A DNA stretch of 64,000 nucleotides from Channa striata (Eukaryota > Chordata > Actinopteri > Anabantiformes > Channidae): assembly GCA_033026295.1 (NCBI GenBank), contig CM065173.1, forward strand, positions 6,138,001 through 6,202,000. Direction: 5' to 3'. This document shows positions 48,440 through 58,854 of the stretch, one piece after another. Each line of letters begins with the position of its first letter. Position 1 is the stretch's first letter. The notes under the pieces were generated by a model. It saw only the letters and a list, made by a program, of their open reading frames with translations. It searched no databases and was not told the DNA's origin. The position numbers and the translations under genes were made by a program.

Positions 48440-49609
48440 CACTGTAAAATCCAAGAGATGTCCTGATATTTTTTAGTTAACTTTACTCAATTACAACACT
48501 TCTTCAGTACCTAAAAGTTTTCTTCAAGTTACAGTTACAATTGCAGGACAAACAAACTCATTTACATATTGTTTTTAAGTCACGCTAACTTAAAACGCTG
48601 AAGTACAGTAGAAACATAGAATAATTGTATTAAATTGTATTTTGAGTGGGTGGCTCAACTATTTTGTTGATGTGTTAGTTTTAAACTGGTTGCTGGTCTC
48701 TGCATTTTAAACATTTTCAACCTTTAATTTTTACTGTAAAGCACTTTGGTGAACCCATTGGTTGTTGGAAAGTGCTATTCAATTCAACCTTGATTTGATT
48801 TGATTCGAATGACACTGCTGGGAGGCAGCAATTCACAAAAAGGTGCTTAGTCTGCCCAAAACTTTGGGGACAAAGCAGCCAGTTCATAATACCAGCACAG
48901 TTAACCACTGACCTGTTTTTGCCCCCGCAGCGTCCTCGGCTGACAGTTGCTGCTGACAATTTTTAATGTTTCAACTGCAAATAAAAATATACTTTACATT
49001 CAACAAAACAGTGTATTTTAAACTATGGTGCAGCTGATGTGAGCACTAGATAATTACAGCTAAATGACATAAAAAGGTCTCGATTGAAGGGGTGGACGTT
49101 AGAAATCCCATTGAATGTAGTACTATAGCATTGTGGTGTAGTCTGGTAATGTTACAATAGTAATCCATGTTCATAAATTTGGGGCTGTGCGTGGAAAACA
49201 AACCATGACTGAAGATGATGCGACCAAAGTAAAGAGTCAATTATAAGAAAACTTGCAGTACTGAAGTAACAGTTTGTGTGGTTTTAGTAGGTAAAACAAT
49301 GGCTGCTTAAGCAACTCTGAATTTAGAAGTTGTTAGAAATTTCTTATTATTAGTTGGTCCAACTTAAATAACTGTCTTGTTGGAATTCAATACCCAGTAC
49401 ATTCAACATGAAATGATTTTGTCGTTTCAAATAGTAATTCTGAGAACTTTATGAGTAAAAGTAGTGTGCACTGTTGATTTAGGTTGGTAAACTAAATTAT
49501 AAGTGTGCTACACTTAGTAGCATTTGTAAGTAGGAATACAACTTTTATTGCAGTTGAGTTAGTTTTTATCGATTTGCATGCTTTTTTAAAATGATTAGAA
49601 TTTACAGTG
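48440..49609. mobile_element. 1.17-kb TIR element without ORF
   Basis: The left end reads CACTGTAAAATCCAA (48440-48454). The right end, read inwards, is CACTGTAAATTCTAA (49609-49595), 13 of 15 identical as inverted repeats. The interior is AT-rich and full of 'aacttaa'-like words ('ggtccaacttaaataactg'), a texture I associate with an abundant percomorph non-autonomous DNA transposon. No transposase is encoded. No target-site duplication is evident, so the boundaries could shift by a few bases. Its left part resembles the block at 22.27 kb. Confidence 0.5.
48731..48812 (+). mobile_element. L2/V-SINE-type 3' tail fragment nested in the TIR element
   Basis: 'ttactgtaaagcactttggt' and 'ttggaaagtgctattcaatt' followed by degenerate TTGAT units (48790-48806) is the standard 3'-tail arrangement of L2-clade LINEs and the SINEs that share their tails in fish. 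Only the tail remains, and it lies inside the 48.44-49.61 kb element. Confidence 0.65.
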
Positions 49610-49691
49610 CAAGTGTTTTACATGGTGTTTTATGTATTTTATCTTTTAGATTTTGTGATTTTGTGCTAACACAGTTCTGTGTGTGAGGAAA

Positions 49692-49765
49692 TTGTTCCCG
49701 TGGTTTCAAATATTGGTGCTCCCGGGGCGTCCAATAGTGACACTGAAGGGAGCCGGAGGGGTGGA
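49692..49765. repeat. dispersed repeat, copy 2 of a pair (see 28.0 kb)
   Basis: Aligned by eye to 28024-28092 in the same orientation over about 70 bases, with shared 'gttcccgtgg', 'gcgtcc(t/a)atagtg' and 'gaaggg/aaaggg' words. Confidence 0.6.
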
Positions 49766-51065
49766 AATGTGTCGCAATCTCACACACAGCTCCGTTGTAA
49801 TGAAATATGCTTAAGGTTGCACATGTTAAACAGCCTGTGATTTTTACACATGATTGATTATCGTGATCTAATTTTGCATATGCATGTTTCTGAAGTTTGG
49901 AGGGACTGAACCCAAACCACAATGATGCAAAAAAAAGGCATTTTGTGCGTCACTCTAAGAAAAGACGAAAGCATTTATGAGAAAAAGAAGCATGTCCTCA
50001 AGTCAAAGGAAGCTCAGCTAAACACTTTGTTCAGAACACAAGCTGCTGCTAACACAAGGTCAGAGACAAAGTGAAAAATCACTTTGTTCTTCTATTTCTA
50101 GGAAATTCACTTGTCAGAATAAATAAAGAAGAAGAGAAAAGACAGAAGTCCTTGAAGGTCTCCAAGACTGTCATCAGTGAAACATGTCTTCTCACGTTCT
50201 AACACATGTAAGAGAAAACAGGCGACGACAAACGTGCATGAAAACAGATGAGGGTCATTTAATAAACTGTCAAAGCCTGCATCAGTCCTTCAGCCCGCTC
50301 CACCACTCATCACACACATCAGCGACAAGAGTGACAGAAGAAGAAGAAAAGTCGCAGTTTCCCCGACTGTGTCACATCCGTGAGGTTTCTCCAGCAGAGC
50401 AGCTGTCATCACACATGTACCACTGATTCATCATCATCGTGTCACCGTGAACCGTCATTAGGTCGATCTCAGAGTCCTCATCATGAAACATCACGGAGAC
50501 GATCAGCGCCTAATTAATTCACAGGAGGTCCTCAGAACAACTCAGAAAAGAAGATTAAAGATCTTTAACAAGGAAATAAAGGTCAATAAAAACAGTGTTT
50601 TATGTATTTACAATGTGTTTTAACAAACATCATGACAGCCTGAAGAAACAGACCATGGTAATAATAATATTAACACCATGTAAATTTCTACGTCTTTCTT
50701 TACTTTCTCCTTTATTCCTTATTTCCTCATCACAAGTTACCAAATGATGAAGGGTTTAAATGGTTATGAGTGTTTAGGTTTACAGGTAGAAAACACAATG
50801 AAACAAAATGAATAGCACAATTCAAATATTTTACACAAAAGTCTGTCGTTCTGATGTCCTCAAACCGTTCCAATGTTTTTTGTTTTCAAAGTTTTCCTAT
50901 TTCTAGCGGGCTTTATTAAGCAAACATCCTCAATAATCCATTGAAAAACAAACCAAAAAAAAAAACTGTAGCTATATTTTACACCAATCTGCCTTTTCAC
51001 AAACAATCCCAAAGTTGCGTTGTTGCAGTCTCACCCAAAGGTCCCCTTCAGGGGCTCCGTACTGA
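49766..51065. other. intergenic, no gene seen
   Basis: 50420-50535 ('cgtcattaggtcgatctcag', 'gcgcctaattaattcacagg') could be a further weak conserved-block candidate. No exon. Confidence 0.4.
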
Positions 51066-51067
51066 CA

Positions 51068-51295
51068 GAAGTGAAGAAAAATATTGGGAGAAATGCAAAT
51101 GAGCTGCTGATTATGCATCCGATTCTCTTCAAGTAATCGATAAGCAGTTAGCCCATGAAGTGATTACTCTGCAGAATCTAAAATTACATTTTCAATCTTT
51201 TAAACTGAAGAAATTATAGGAATTATTATTTTTAATTAGATCTATTTGCAAAGATTTTATCCCATTTTTAATAATATCCCTCCCTTTGTTAATGC
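51068..51295. promoter_or_regulatory. candidate conserved non-coding element with octamer
   Basis: Contains a perfect ATGCAAAT octamer (51093-51100), then 'gattatgcatccgattctct', 'caagtaatcgataagcagtt' and 'catgaagtgattactctg', followed by AT-rich DNA with TAATTAG (51233-51239). Octamers bind POU factors. Co-occurrence with homeodomain cores is typical of neural and early developmental enhancers, but no conservation data are available. Confidence 0.32.
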
Positions 51296-53795
51296 TCTGT
51301 TTTCCAGCATTAATAATAATTTTACTCTATTTTACTCAAACGTTTTTGCATCTGTGCATTTAAGATTTGTGTAATAACAGAACACCATCTTGTTTAAATT
51401 GTCTAGTTTTGAAGTTTTTCTACTTGTGATGATGTGCAGGTCTTTTAAGAAATCCACCTGCACATGCAGCAGCAGAGTCTCAGCAGAGACGTCTTTTCGA
51501 AGCCTGGCTCACAGATTTGAATTGTGCAGTGACAGAGAACGCCGCTGTCTGACTTCATGTCGCAGCAGAGTCACAGTGGGAGACAAAGGAAAAAGAGAGG
51601 AGACACACGCAGCTGATCCACAATAAGACCTGTCTGAATTTAAAAAATCCAAAGGGGAAAGTGACTGATTGTGATTTCTCTGAGATGCTTGTGTTCTGTG
51701 TGCAGACCTCGTTTTAAAAAAGAGTGAGTCAGTCGCTGCTGACTGGGCACCGCCAACGTCTTTTTACAGGTTTGAGAGCAGGAGCCCCTAAAGATGTAAG
51801 ATGCAGCTGTTAAGTTCCTGATGAGCCCCCGTTAAACCTTCTCCAGATGTTCTTCCTGTGTATCAGTCACTGTCTGCTTGTACATGTTTTGCATATTCAT
51901 CTTAATGAACAGCAGGTATAGGAGGAAACAAACAGCTCATTTCCAGTTTCCACCAGCTACAGACAAACACTGTATTCACTGTCTGAGTCGGACATGAATG
52001 AATCCGGTGAAACTCCCCACCCCGGGATCACTGGATTCACTCAGTCACCTCTGTTTAAAGCTGGACGTCGTCACACGGCATTCGAGTGAGTTTTATAACA
52101 CGTTATTTGATTGACAAGTCCGACGAGAAAAGTTGTGCTCACTTTTGGATTTAGACAGTGAGCGTGCAGCTGCTTCCTGGAGGCACCTTCAGACTCACTT
52201 TCTGTTAACACCTGTGTTAATAAAGTTTTCTTTAAACAAAGCAAAGGAATGAACGTGCAGCCTGAGGCCTACTCATGCAATAAAGAGTTTTTCTGTATGA
52301 TCGTGGGTATTTCCATGTATGTGGATGCTCAGTGTTTGAAACGGATGCCTCTGTGAGAGCGTTTTGCCCTCAGGGTAACCAATGACTTCCTGCTTTGTGC
52401 AGACTGATGGTGACATAACTGAAACCTCTTTGTCTTCTGTGTTTTTGTTGTCTTCTTTTTATACCTCCCTGTGTTCCATTATCCACTTAATGCATTACAT
52501 TCTCATAAAATCATCAATCTCTCTGGATCTCGTTAATGGTTTCTCCTTCTCTTCCTGGAACACACGCACACAAGCATGAAATGAAAAAGAGCAAAAATGT
52601 CCCGTTTCGTCTTTGACGGTGGTGGTGTAAGGACACAAAATTAGAAGGGACTGAGACAAAATTAGATGTTTTTAAAACAATGTTTTGAGACAACTGAGCG
52701 CTTCTGGTCGAGAGTCACAAATCTGCTGTTCCCATAGTAACATACGTCGTTTTCTTTATTAGTAATTTGAGCAAAAATCAAATCAGAATCTTTTTATTCC
52801 TATTATTTTGTTGTCAGACATGACATACTTAATTTGAAGGACACTGCAGCCATTTTCACTGCGTGGCATCCTTTCAAAAACTGCATCTTTTTACTTTGTT
52901 CTGTCCTGGTTCCCTCACATTTAATTCCTTACCACTTCTTCACTTCCTTCTTCACTATGTAAAATGTGAACGTAAAGGAAATAGATTTCTGACATTGTCA
53001 TTAACAGAAAAATTGAATAAAATGCTATTGCTCCAAAAAAGACGACATCTGGAGAAGTAGCAAAAGGGAGAAGTTGCAAAATTCATACATATCATTTATC
53101 TTCTCCCAGTTCTCTGCAAATATATGGCAACATTAATGTTTCATAAAAAAAACAACTCTTTTTACATAATTCGTGTTCACGTAATCAGTTCTATTGTTTT
53201 GTGTAGTTCCCAGTAAAATCAGAAAACAAAATCTTAACCTGTTTTCCATATCGTTGACAGAACATGAGTAAGGAATCTGCTTTTCTTTTCCTAAACTCAG
53301 ATACAGTCGAGTGGAAAAATACCAGATCTCAGCTGAGCACAGAGACCATTTCTTTTTAGATAAATTACAGGCAGCATCATTTTCAGCACCACATGCATTT
53401 TTCATCATCTAAAAGACGAAGGTTCGGTTTAGTATAGATATCATCAGCTCACTGCCTTTACAGTGCAAAAGCACATTCTCTGAGCAGAAACGTATTCTCT
53501 AAAAGGGCTTCACCAAACCCAGACTTACAGGAAAAATTTGATTTTGCATCATGTGTCTAATAGCCATGAATTTGATTGCCACAAATAAATATAATTATGT
53601 CCTTTCTTGCATTTATAAAACCATATTTTCCAGCCTACCTCAAGTGATTCCCATTCCAAAGCCCCACTACAGCCAACTCTGGTAGAAATGAATATGGTCA
53701 TTTAGGTTGCAGGGCTTGTTGGCAGGCGGTGGTACGAAAGGACAGACAGTGGGAGAGACAATGTTACCGTGGTTACTACTGTTGCCGGCAGAGTT
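51296..53795. other. intergenic, no gene seen
   Basis: 2.5 kb with no recognisable repeat larger than a few tens of bases. Frames of 60-91 codons lack domains. Confidence 0.45.
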
Positions 53796-53799
53796 GGGT

Positions 53800-53918
53800 G
53801 GAAGTGCAAAATTGCCCATGCGAGGTCTCTTTTATCAGAGAGGGAATGAAACCAAATCCCTTTGAGGCGTTGTGGCCAAATCATTCCAGTGGATTTTCAC
53901 CAATATGGCCCTTTGTAC
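53800..53918. promoter_or_regulatory. candidate conserved non-coding element
   Basis: 'caaaattgcccatgcgaggt', 'ctcttttatcagagaggga' and 'gttgtggccaaatcattcca' form a repeat-free block. It is crossed by short frames on both strands, so coding origin is not fully excluded. Confidence 0.22.
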
Positions 53919-54550
53919 TATCATCTCTCTCCCTCTCCATCCCCATCTCTCCTTGATGTTGTCATCCCTGCTATTTCTTGCTTTATGTCCTCTGAAAAGC
54001 AAATCCAGGGCCATAAAAGCGAGCAATAACAGCATTTTACAACACAGCAGATGTCACTGTGTTTCTGGGATGCAGCCTCATTTTGCAGCTCTGAGCACAG
54101 CAGCTCTGCAGCGTCATTCCGTCCATCACTCGCTGTCTGGGAAACAAATGAGGAGGCACATTTCAGACATCCCAAACCTGAGTATGTGACGGCTCTGTTT
54201 GCAAAGCCACGCTGACATAGAAACTAAAAAAGAAAGACTGCCAGAACAAATGGGTTTACATCAGGTTTTATTCTTTAGTTTCACTTTCTGATAGACTTCA
54301 GAAGTCAAAGTACGTAGTATTGCCACTGTTGAACCACACATTTTAATATGTTCTAGTATATTTGTCCTCTTCAGCAGCACAGATTTGCTGCTTTGAGAAA
54401 CATGATCATAAGGTTCCTTTTTAAAAAGTTTTCATCTCTATCATAAATGTTGAGTGGAGCTTTTGTGGAGAAACTCACAAAATGATGTCCATCTAACTTC
54501 ATCTTAGCGTTAAGATGTCTGTGGGGAAAAAACACTCCCTGCAACAACCC
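53919..54550. other. intergenic, no gene seen
   Basis: Overlapping 66-105-codon frames on both strands lack domains or consistent splice sites. Confidence 0.45.
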
Positions 54551-54554
54551 TAGA

Positions 54555-54622
54555 GGCTAAAAAGGATATTTAAACACTTTCCCTCTGGGATTAATAAAGT
54601 TGTTTGAATCTCGACTCTTGGT
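54555..54622. repeat. LINE-type 3'-tail fragment
   Basis: 'aaacactttccctctgggat' then 'taataaagttgtttgaatct' is close to the familiar fish retroposon end ('ttccctctgggattaataaagt'). Only about 50-60 bases are recognisable. Confidence 0.45.
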
Positions 54623-54756
54623 TTTGCATATGTCAATCAGAAGTGTGTCTGTCATGTCCTCGGGAAATGTCTTTCCAGGATGTTTCGGTGATTTACGCCT
54701 TGAGGCCTAAACTCTCCTCAGGATTAGACAATCATTAAACTTTGAATAAGCTTAAA

Positions 54757-55010
54757 TTAAAGCCACAATATGCTACGTTTGCACCTTAACACACGTCGTT
54801 GTACACGACACTTGAAATCAGTCCACCCAGGATGCCAAATGCTGGCGCTGTGTCAACGCCGTCAGCATGTGATGCCCTTGGCCTTCTTTGATTGGTTAGA
54901 AGCGTGAGCCTTCTCCAGATTACAGCCAGAGCTGTTCTGTGAGCCACTGCAGGCACCGACTGCACCTCCACACAGAAATATATTCAAAAAGCTGGAAACT
55001 GCGGCTTTAA
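54757..55010. mobile_element. 254-bp MITE with TTAAAGCC termini
   Basis: The left end TTAAAGCCACA (54757-54767) and the right end, read inwards, TTAAAGCCGCA (55010-55000) match at 10 of 11 positions. Inside are non-coding words such as 'gctacgtttgcacc' and 'gatgcccttggccttctttg'. TTAA at both tips fits a TTAA-targeting (piggyBac-like) insertion if the TTAA is the duplicated target. The superfamily is inferred from the tips only. Confidence 0.55.
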
Positions 55011-56155
55011 GCAATAAAACATAAACTCATGCAGCTAAGACTTTAATCAAGTGCTCTGAGTGTCTTAACAGAGCAATTAACAGATCAATTAGATGTTTGT
55101 GTTTCATTATTTTGCAAATCAACATATGACACCATTCACCAGCATTAAATTGATAAAACACAAATCTAGCCAGCGTTTGTGTTGCTAAATAAAACAAACT
55201 GGAGAATAGAAAGATTAGATTTACACGCTTCACTTCACAACCCAGGTTTGCATCTTACCACCAGGTAAAACACCAGCGCTCATGTACAGAAAAGCATAGA
55301 AACACTAGTGATACCTGAATATCTAATCGAATACGGTGAATTCACCACACACTTGTGTAAATGCACAGAGGTTTTGGGCACAGGCGAGACATCAGCAGCT
55401 TATCTGCCAAACTAATGGTCCAAACAAAGTCTCTCTCCCTCTTGTTTGCTTTTTGTGTCGTGTCTTGGCTCTGACGTCACGATTGACTTGTTCATCCAAC
55501 CTCGACATCTTGTAAATATGCCACTGAGGTTCCAGGTTTCCCAACAAACTGAGACGGACGTATAGTCTTTACTAACATCTTTGCATCAGGCTTGACTTGA
55601 TTAACGTGCATTTTGCCGTCTCCACCGCCCTCTCTGTGTCTTTGCTCCTCTCTTCGATCTAAGCCGCTTGAAAACCAGGGGCCAACTGTACGTCACGGTG
55701 CGTGGATGCAGACAGCTGCTTGTACAATGTACAATTTCACAGCAGACAAGTCACAGCCGGAGCGGAGGCTAACAGGGTGCACACTTGGCAGAGCCGATCA
55801 CAGTGAAATTCACTGTAAAAGTGTATTGATAGGAAGAAGAGAGAACCAATATGCTCACTAAATTCACATCCCTTTCTCCCCGGAATCCATTCCTCTGACG
55901 TTGCCCTTTGCTTGCACCAGGCTGGTCCTTTCCTGTTGCTCTATCCTGATGCTTGTGTCATTAAAACCGCATATGTTATTTTTTTGCTTGTGCAGCTGTT
56001 TTAATGAGACAAAGCTACAAAATACACGTCCAGCATGTCATTGCCAACACGCTCTGCAGCTTTAGCTTTAATTTGAAGCTAAAGATGCTTGTCGTGTTAT
56101 TTTTTAAATAAACACTCAAACAAAGCAATCACATCAGCTAAAAGAAGAAGATGGA
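55011..56155. other. intergenic, no gene seen
   Basis: No coding exon or repeat recognised. A frame at 55613-55861 (82 codons) lacks a domain. Confidence 0.45.
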
Positions 56156-56157
56156 CA

Positions 56158-56362
56158 ACCTTTATTCGTCAATTCCGTCACATATTCATTTGCACATACA
56201 TGTTACAGTGAAATTTACTCCTGCATATTAAACCCTTCCCTCTTAAGGAAGCTGGAACTGAGCGTCACACCTGGTGGGTGGGTCTGGGGATCTGGGGATC
56301 GCACACCGGGAATTTGATCCCACATCATCCGTTTTACCCTCCAGCGTCTCCACCCATGCTAA
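56158..56362. repeat. decayed fish dispersed repeat
   Basis: 'acctttattcgtcaattccg', 'gttacagtgaaatttactcc', 'aacccttccctcttaaggaa' and 'gatcgcacaccgggaatttg' follow the order of a common fish repeat ('tttattgtcac...cagtgaaattattcctttgcatttaaccc...gggatttgaacc'). The first part resembles a retroelement UTR and the last a tRNA-like B-box region. Confidence 0.55.
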
Positions 56363-56980
56363 AGATGCTAAAAAAAACTCTTCAGCCTGTTGATGCAAAT
56401 TCACAATTTGATTTGTAGAAAAAACATGAAGGTTTAAGCTTCACAAACATGAATATTGTGAGGAGCACAGGAGAATTCAACTGTGAATCTGCCTGCATTT
56501 GCTTAAAATGCAAATTCCTGATGCACTTGTGAACACAGAGTTGAGGCTCTTTGTTGCGACAACTGATGTGACTGACACGGAGCTCCTTTAACACTGTGAG
56601 GACAATGAATACGAACAAAACCCCCACACAGGATGATTCATGAGACCCAGAGCAACACTGAGTGAGTCCACATCATCTGTCGTGTGAGGCGGCACATCTG
56701 GAATCACGCAGCTTTTCATCTTTCTTTCCCTTTCAGGAAAAGTGCACCAGACAACAGAGAGATTTCAGATTTTTCAGGTCAGAAAAAAAAAATAGTTCAG
56801 GTCTCCGTGAGCATGTCTCATCTTTTCTCTGAGCAACATATGGCTGTTAGTCAAAACCGTCCTCTGCTTAAGCTGAGTAGACAGCGAGACTTACATAACA
56901 GGTTTACTCACAGTTTCCCCAAGTGTGTGCAGAGCTTTTATTTCATTCTATATCCACAAAGCTGCACATACATGAGTTGT
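56363..56980. other. intergenic, no gene seen
   Basis: A 117-codon plus frame at 56684-57037 runs into the G tract and lacks a domain. Confidence 0.45.
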
Positions 56981-56981
56981 T

Positions 56982-57010
56982 GGGTGTCGGGGTGGGGGGG
57001 GGGTGGGGGG
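56982..57010 (+). other. G-tract, putative G-quadruplex
   Basis: Runs of G3, G4, G10 and G6 separated by TGTC, T and T satisfy the simple four-run quadruplex pattern on the plus strand. Confidence 0.6.
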
Positions 57011-58088
57011 CTTTACAGCGTCTTAAAGATGCTGTAAAGTGTTTGACTCCCGACAGCTGCATTTAACAAGCAGAGTGGTTTGAATAATTTGTGCTAACGA
57101 ACGGCTCCGTCGCCTCCTCTGAGGAGCGGCTCCGGGTTTGACTGCAGGAGAACAGCTGTTATACACAGTGCACTCATCTAAGTGGACATTAACAGGAAAA
57201 CACAGGACATCCTTCAGAGCTTGTTGTGTGTCAGTGCTTCTCCGTTAAACAGGTTCTGCAACTGCCACAGTGACTTAATTACCTGCCACTATGAAGCGGG
57301 GACCCTGAGAGCAGGAGCTGCCGTCCACACGAGCTGTCAGGTAAATGTTATAACCGAGGCCCTGAAGAGCCTGATGTGTCGTCTTCTGTGGCACCTTGGT
57401 TTTCGTGCATGTGCAGTCGGTGCCTTGAGCTCCTGACCGGAGACGTTAAGGAAGGGTTCTTGTGTTTGAGGCAAAACAATGCTGACGCCGACAGAGACAC
57501 GGACGGGGAAGATGGTACAACAGGCGTTCAATGTGGTACATTAGTGTCTTATAAAGTTTGAAGGAGTTACTGAGTCCGTTTCAACAAATTGGTTGATGAG
57601 AGCGGAAAACAAGGACAGTTATTGTGTGTATGATCACACACAGTGTGTCTCTAAAAAGCGAGTTCACTCTCGTTTACACTGTTGCCATGTGGACGAGTCT
57701 CTAGAAGAGGAAGTGCGTGTTGCAGCGAGGCAGAGAAGTGTCGGCTTCTAAGAACGTGCTCTAAAATGTTTGATGGTGAAACTTTTCCTGGAGAGAATCT
57801 GGTCTTCACTGTTTACAGGCCAGATCAACAAGAGCTGCTGTGCTCTCAGGTGTTAACTGGAGCCGCTGCAAATATCAGGACATTAGTTCACCTGGACAAC
57901 CACAAGAAGCAATAAACAATGAAATGAAACAGAAGATCTGGATTATTTTCTGATTATTAAATGAAGACAATAATTAAAAAAAGGAAAAGTTCTGCAGTAA
58001 AAGCTGCAGTTAAAAGGTGGAATAAACCAAAAGATTCGACTATACAGGGGATGAGCTGCTGCCTGAGCTGCTGCACCTGGTAAACATG

Positions 58089-58090
<2 letters not shown>
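57011..58090. other. intergenic, no gene seen
   Basis: GC-moderate DNA with 60-84-codon frames on both strands near 57182-57561. No domain and no coherent exon edges. Confidence 0.45.

Positions 58091-58126
<36 letters not shown>
58091..58126. repeat. (GT)18 microsatellite
   Basis: An uninterrupted 36-base GT array, first of a GT cluster. Confidence 0.97.
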
Positions 58127-58128
<2 letters not shown>

Positions 58129-58234
58129 TGTTGCGTGACTACCCTGTTTTTCTTTTCTCCAACCATTTAACAGTCACCAGTCGTCCTCTGTGCAGCCACA
58201 GCAGTGAATTATAATTAAGGTGATGCCTGCAAGG

Positions 58235-58404
58235 GTGTGTGTGTGTGTGTGTGTGTGAGAGAGAAAGTGAGAGAGAGGGTAGAAAAAGATTGCTGCTTGC
58301 TTTTCTTGTGTGCACAAGGACTAAATGTGTATGTTTATATGTGTGTGAAAGTGAGTAAGTAAGTGAGTTACAGATTGAGGAACAGCGCATGTGCAGAATG
58401 TGTT

Positions 58405-58473
<69 letters not shown>

Positions 58474-58613
58474 AAGTGAGAGAGAGGGTAGAAAAAGATT
58501 GCTGCTTGCTTTTCTTGTGTGCACAAGGACTAAATGTGTATGTTTATATGTGTGTGAAAGTGAGTAAGTAAGTGAGTTACAGATTGAGGAACAGCGCATG
58601 TGCAGAATGTGTT

Positions 58614-58658
<45 letters not shown>
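58235..58658. repeat. 209-bp exact tandem duplication bounded by GT arrays
   Basis: The 151-bp unit 58257-58407 ('gagagagaaagtgag' ... 'cagaatgtgtttgc') recurs without a single difference at 58466-58616. Three GT arrays frame the units (58235-58257, 58408-58466, 58616-58658). Two identical ~80-codon minus-strand frames are a direct consequence. Perfect identity implies a very recent duplication, probably through unequal exchange or slippage between GT arrays, or an assembly artefact. Confidence 0.95.
58408..58466. repeat. (GT)29 microsatellite
   Basis: An uninterrupted GT array of 59 bases between the two duplicate units. Confidence 0.97.
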
Positions 58659-58661
<3 letters not shown>

Positions 58662-58774
58662 TAGCATTGCAGCAGAAAGGAATCCATCATCGTCAGGCTT
58701 CTATTGATGTGCATGTCAGAGTCAGTGAGGACTGATCACACGGAGATGCACCAAAAAGCACTCACTATAATTAG

Positions 58775-58792
58775 ACACACACACACACACAC
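58775..58792. repeat. (AC)9 microsatellite
   Basis: A perfect AC array of 18 bases. Confidence 0.94.
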
Positions 58793-58831
58793 GTTGTGTA
58801 TGCTAATATCTTGAGGAACATGCACGCACAG

Positions 58832-58854
58832 ACACACACACACACACACACACA
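58832..58854. repeat. (AC)11 microsatellite
   Basis: A perfect AC array of 23 bases, 40 bases after the previous one. Confidence 0.95.

Noticed and set aside
58139..58599. Two near-identical minus-strand proteins suggesting a gene duplication
   Set aside because: They arise from the exact 209-bp microsatellite-bounded duplication, and the peptides are dominated by dinucleotide-encoded residues.
58235..58658. CRISPR-like repeat/spacer array
   Set aside because: Eukaryotic sequence context, only two units, and the apparent repeats are GT microsatellites.
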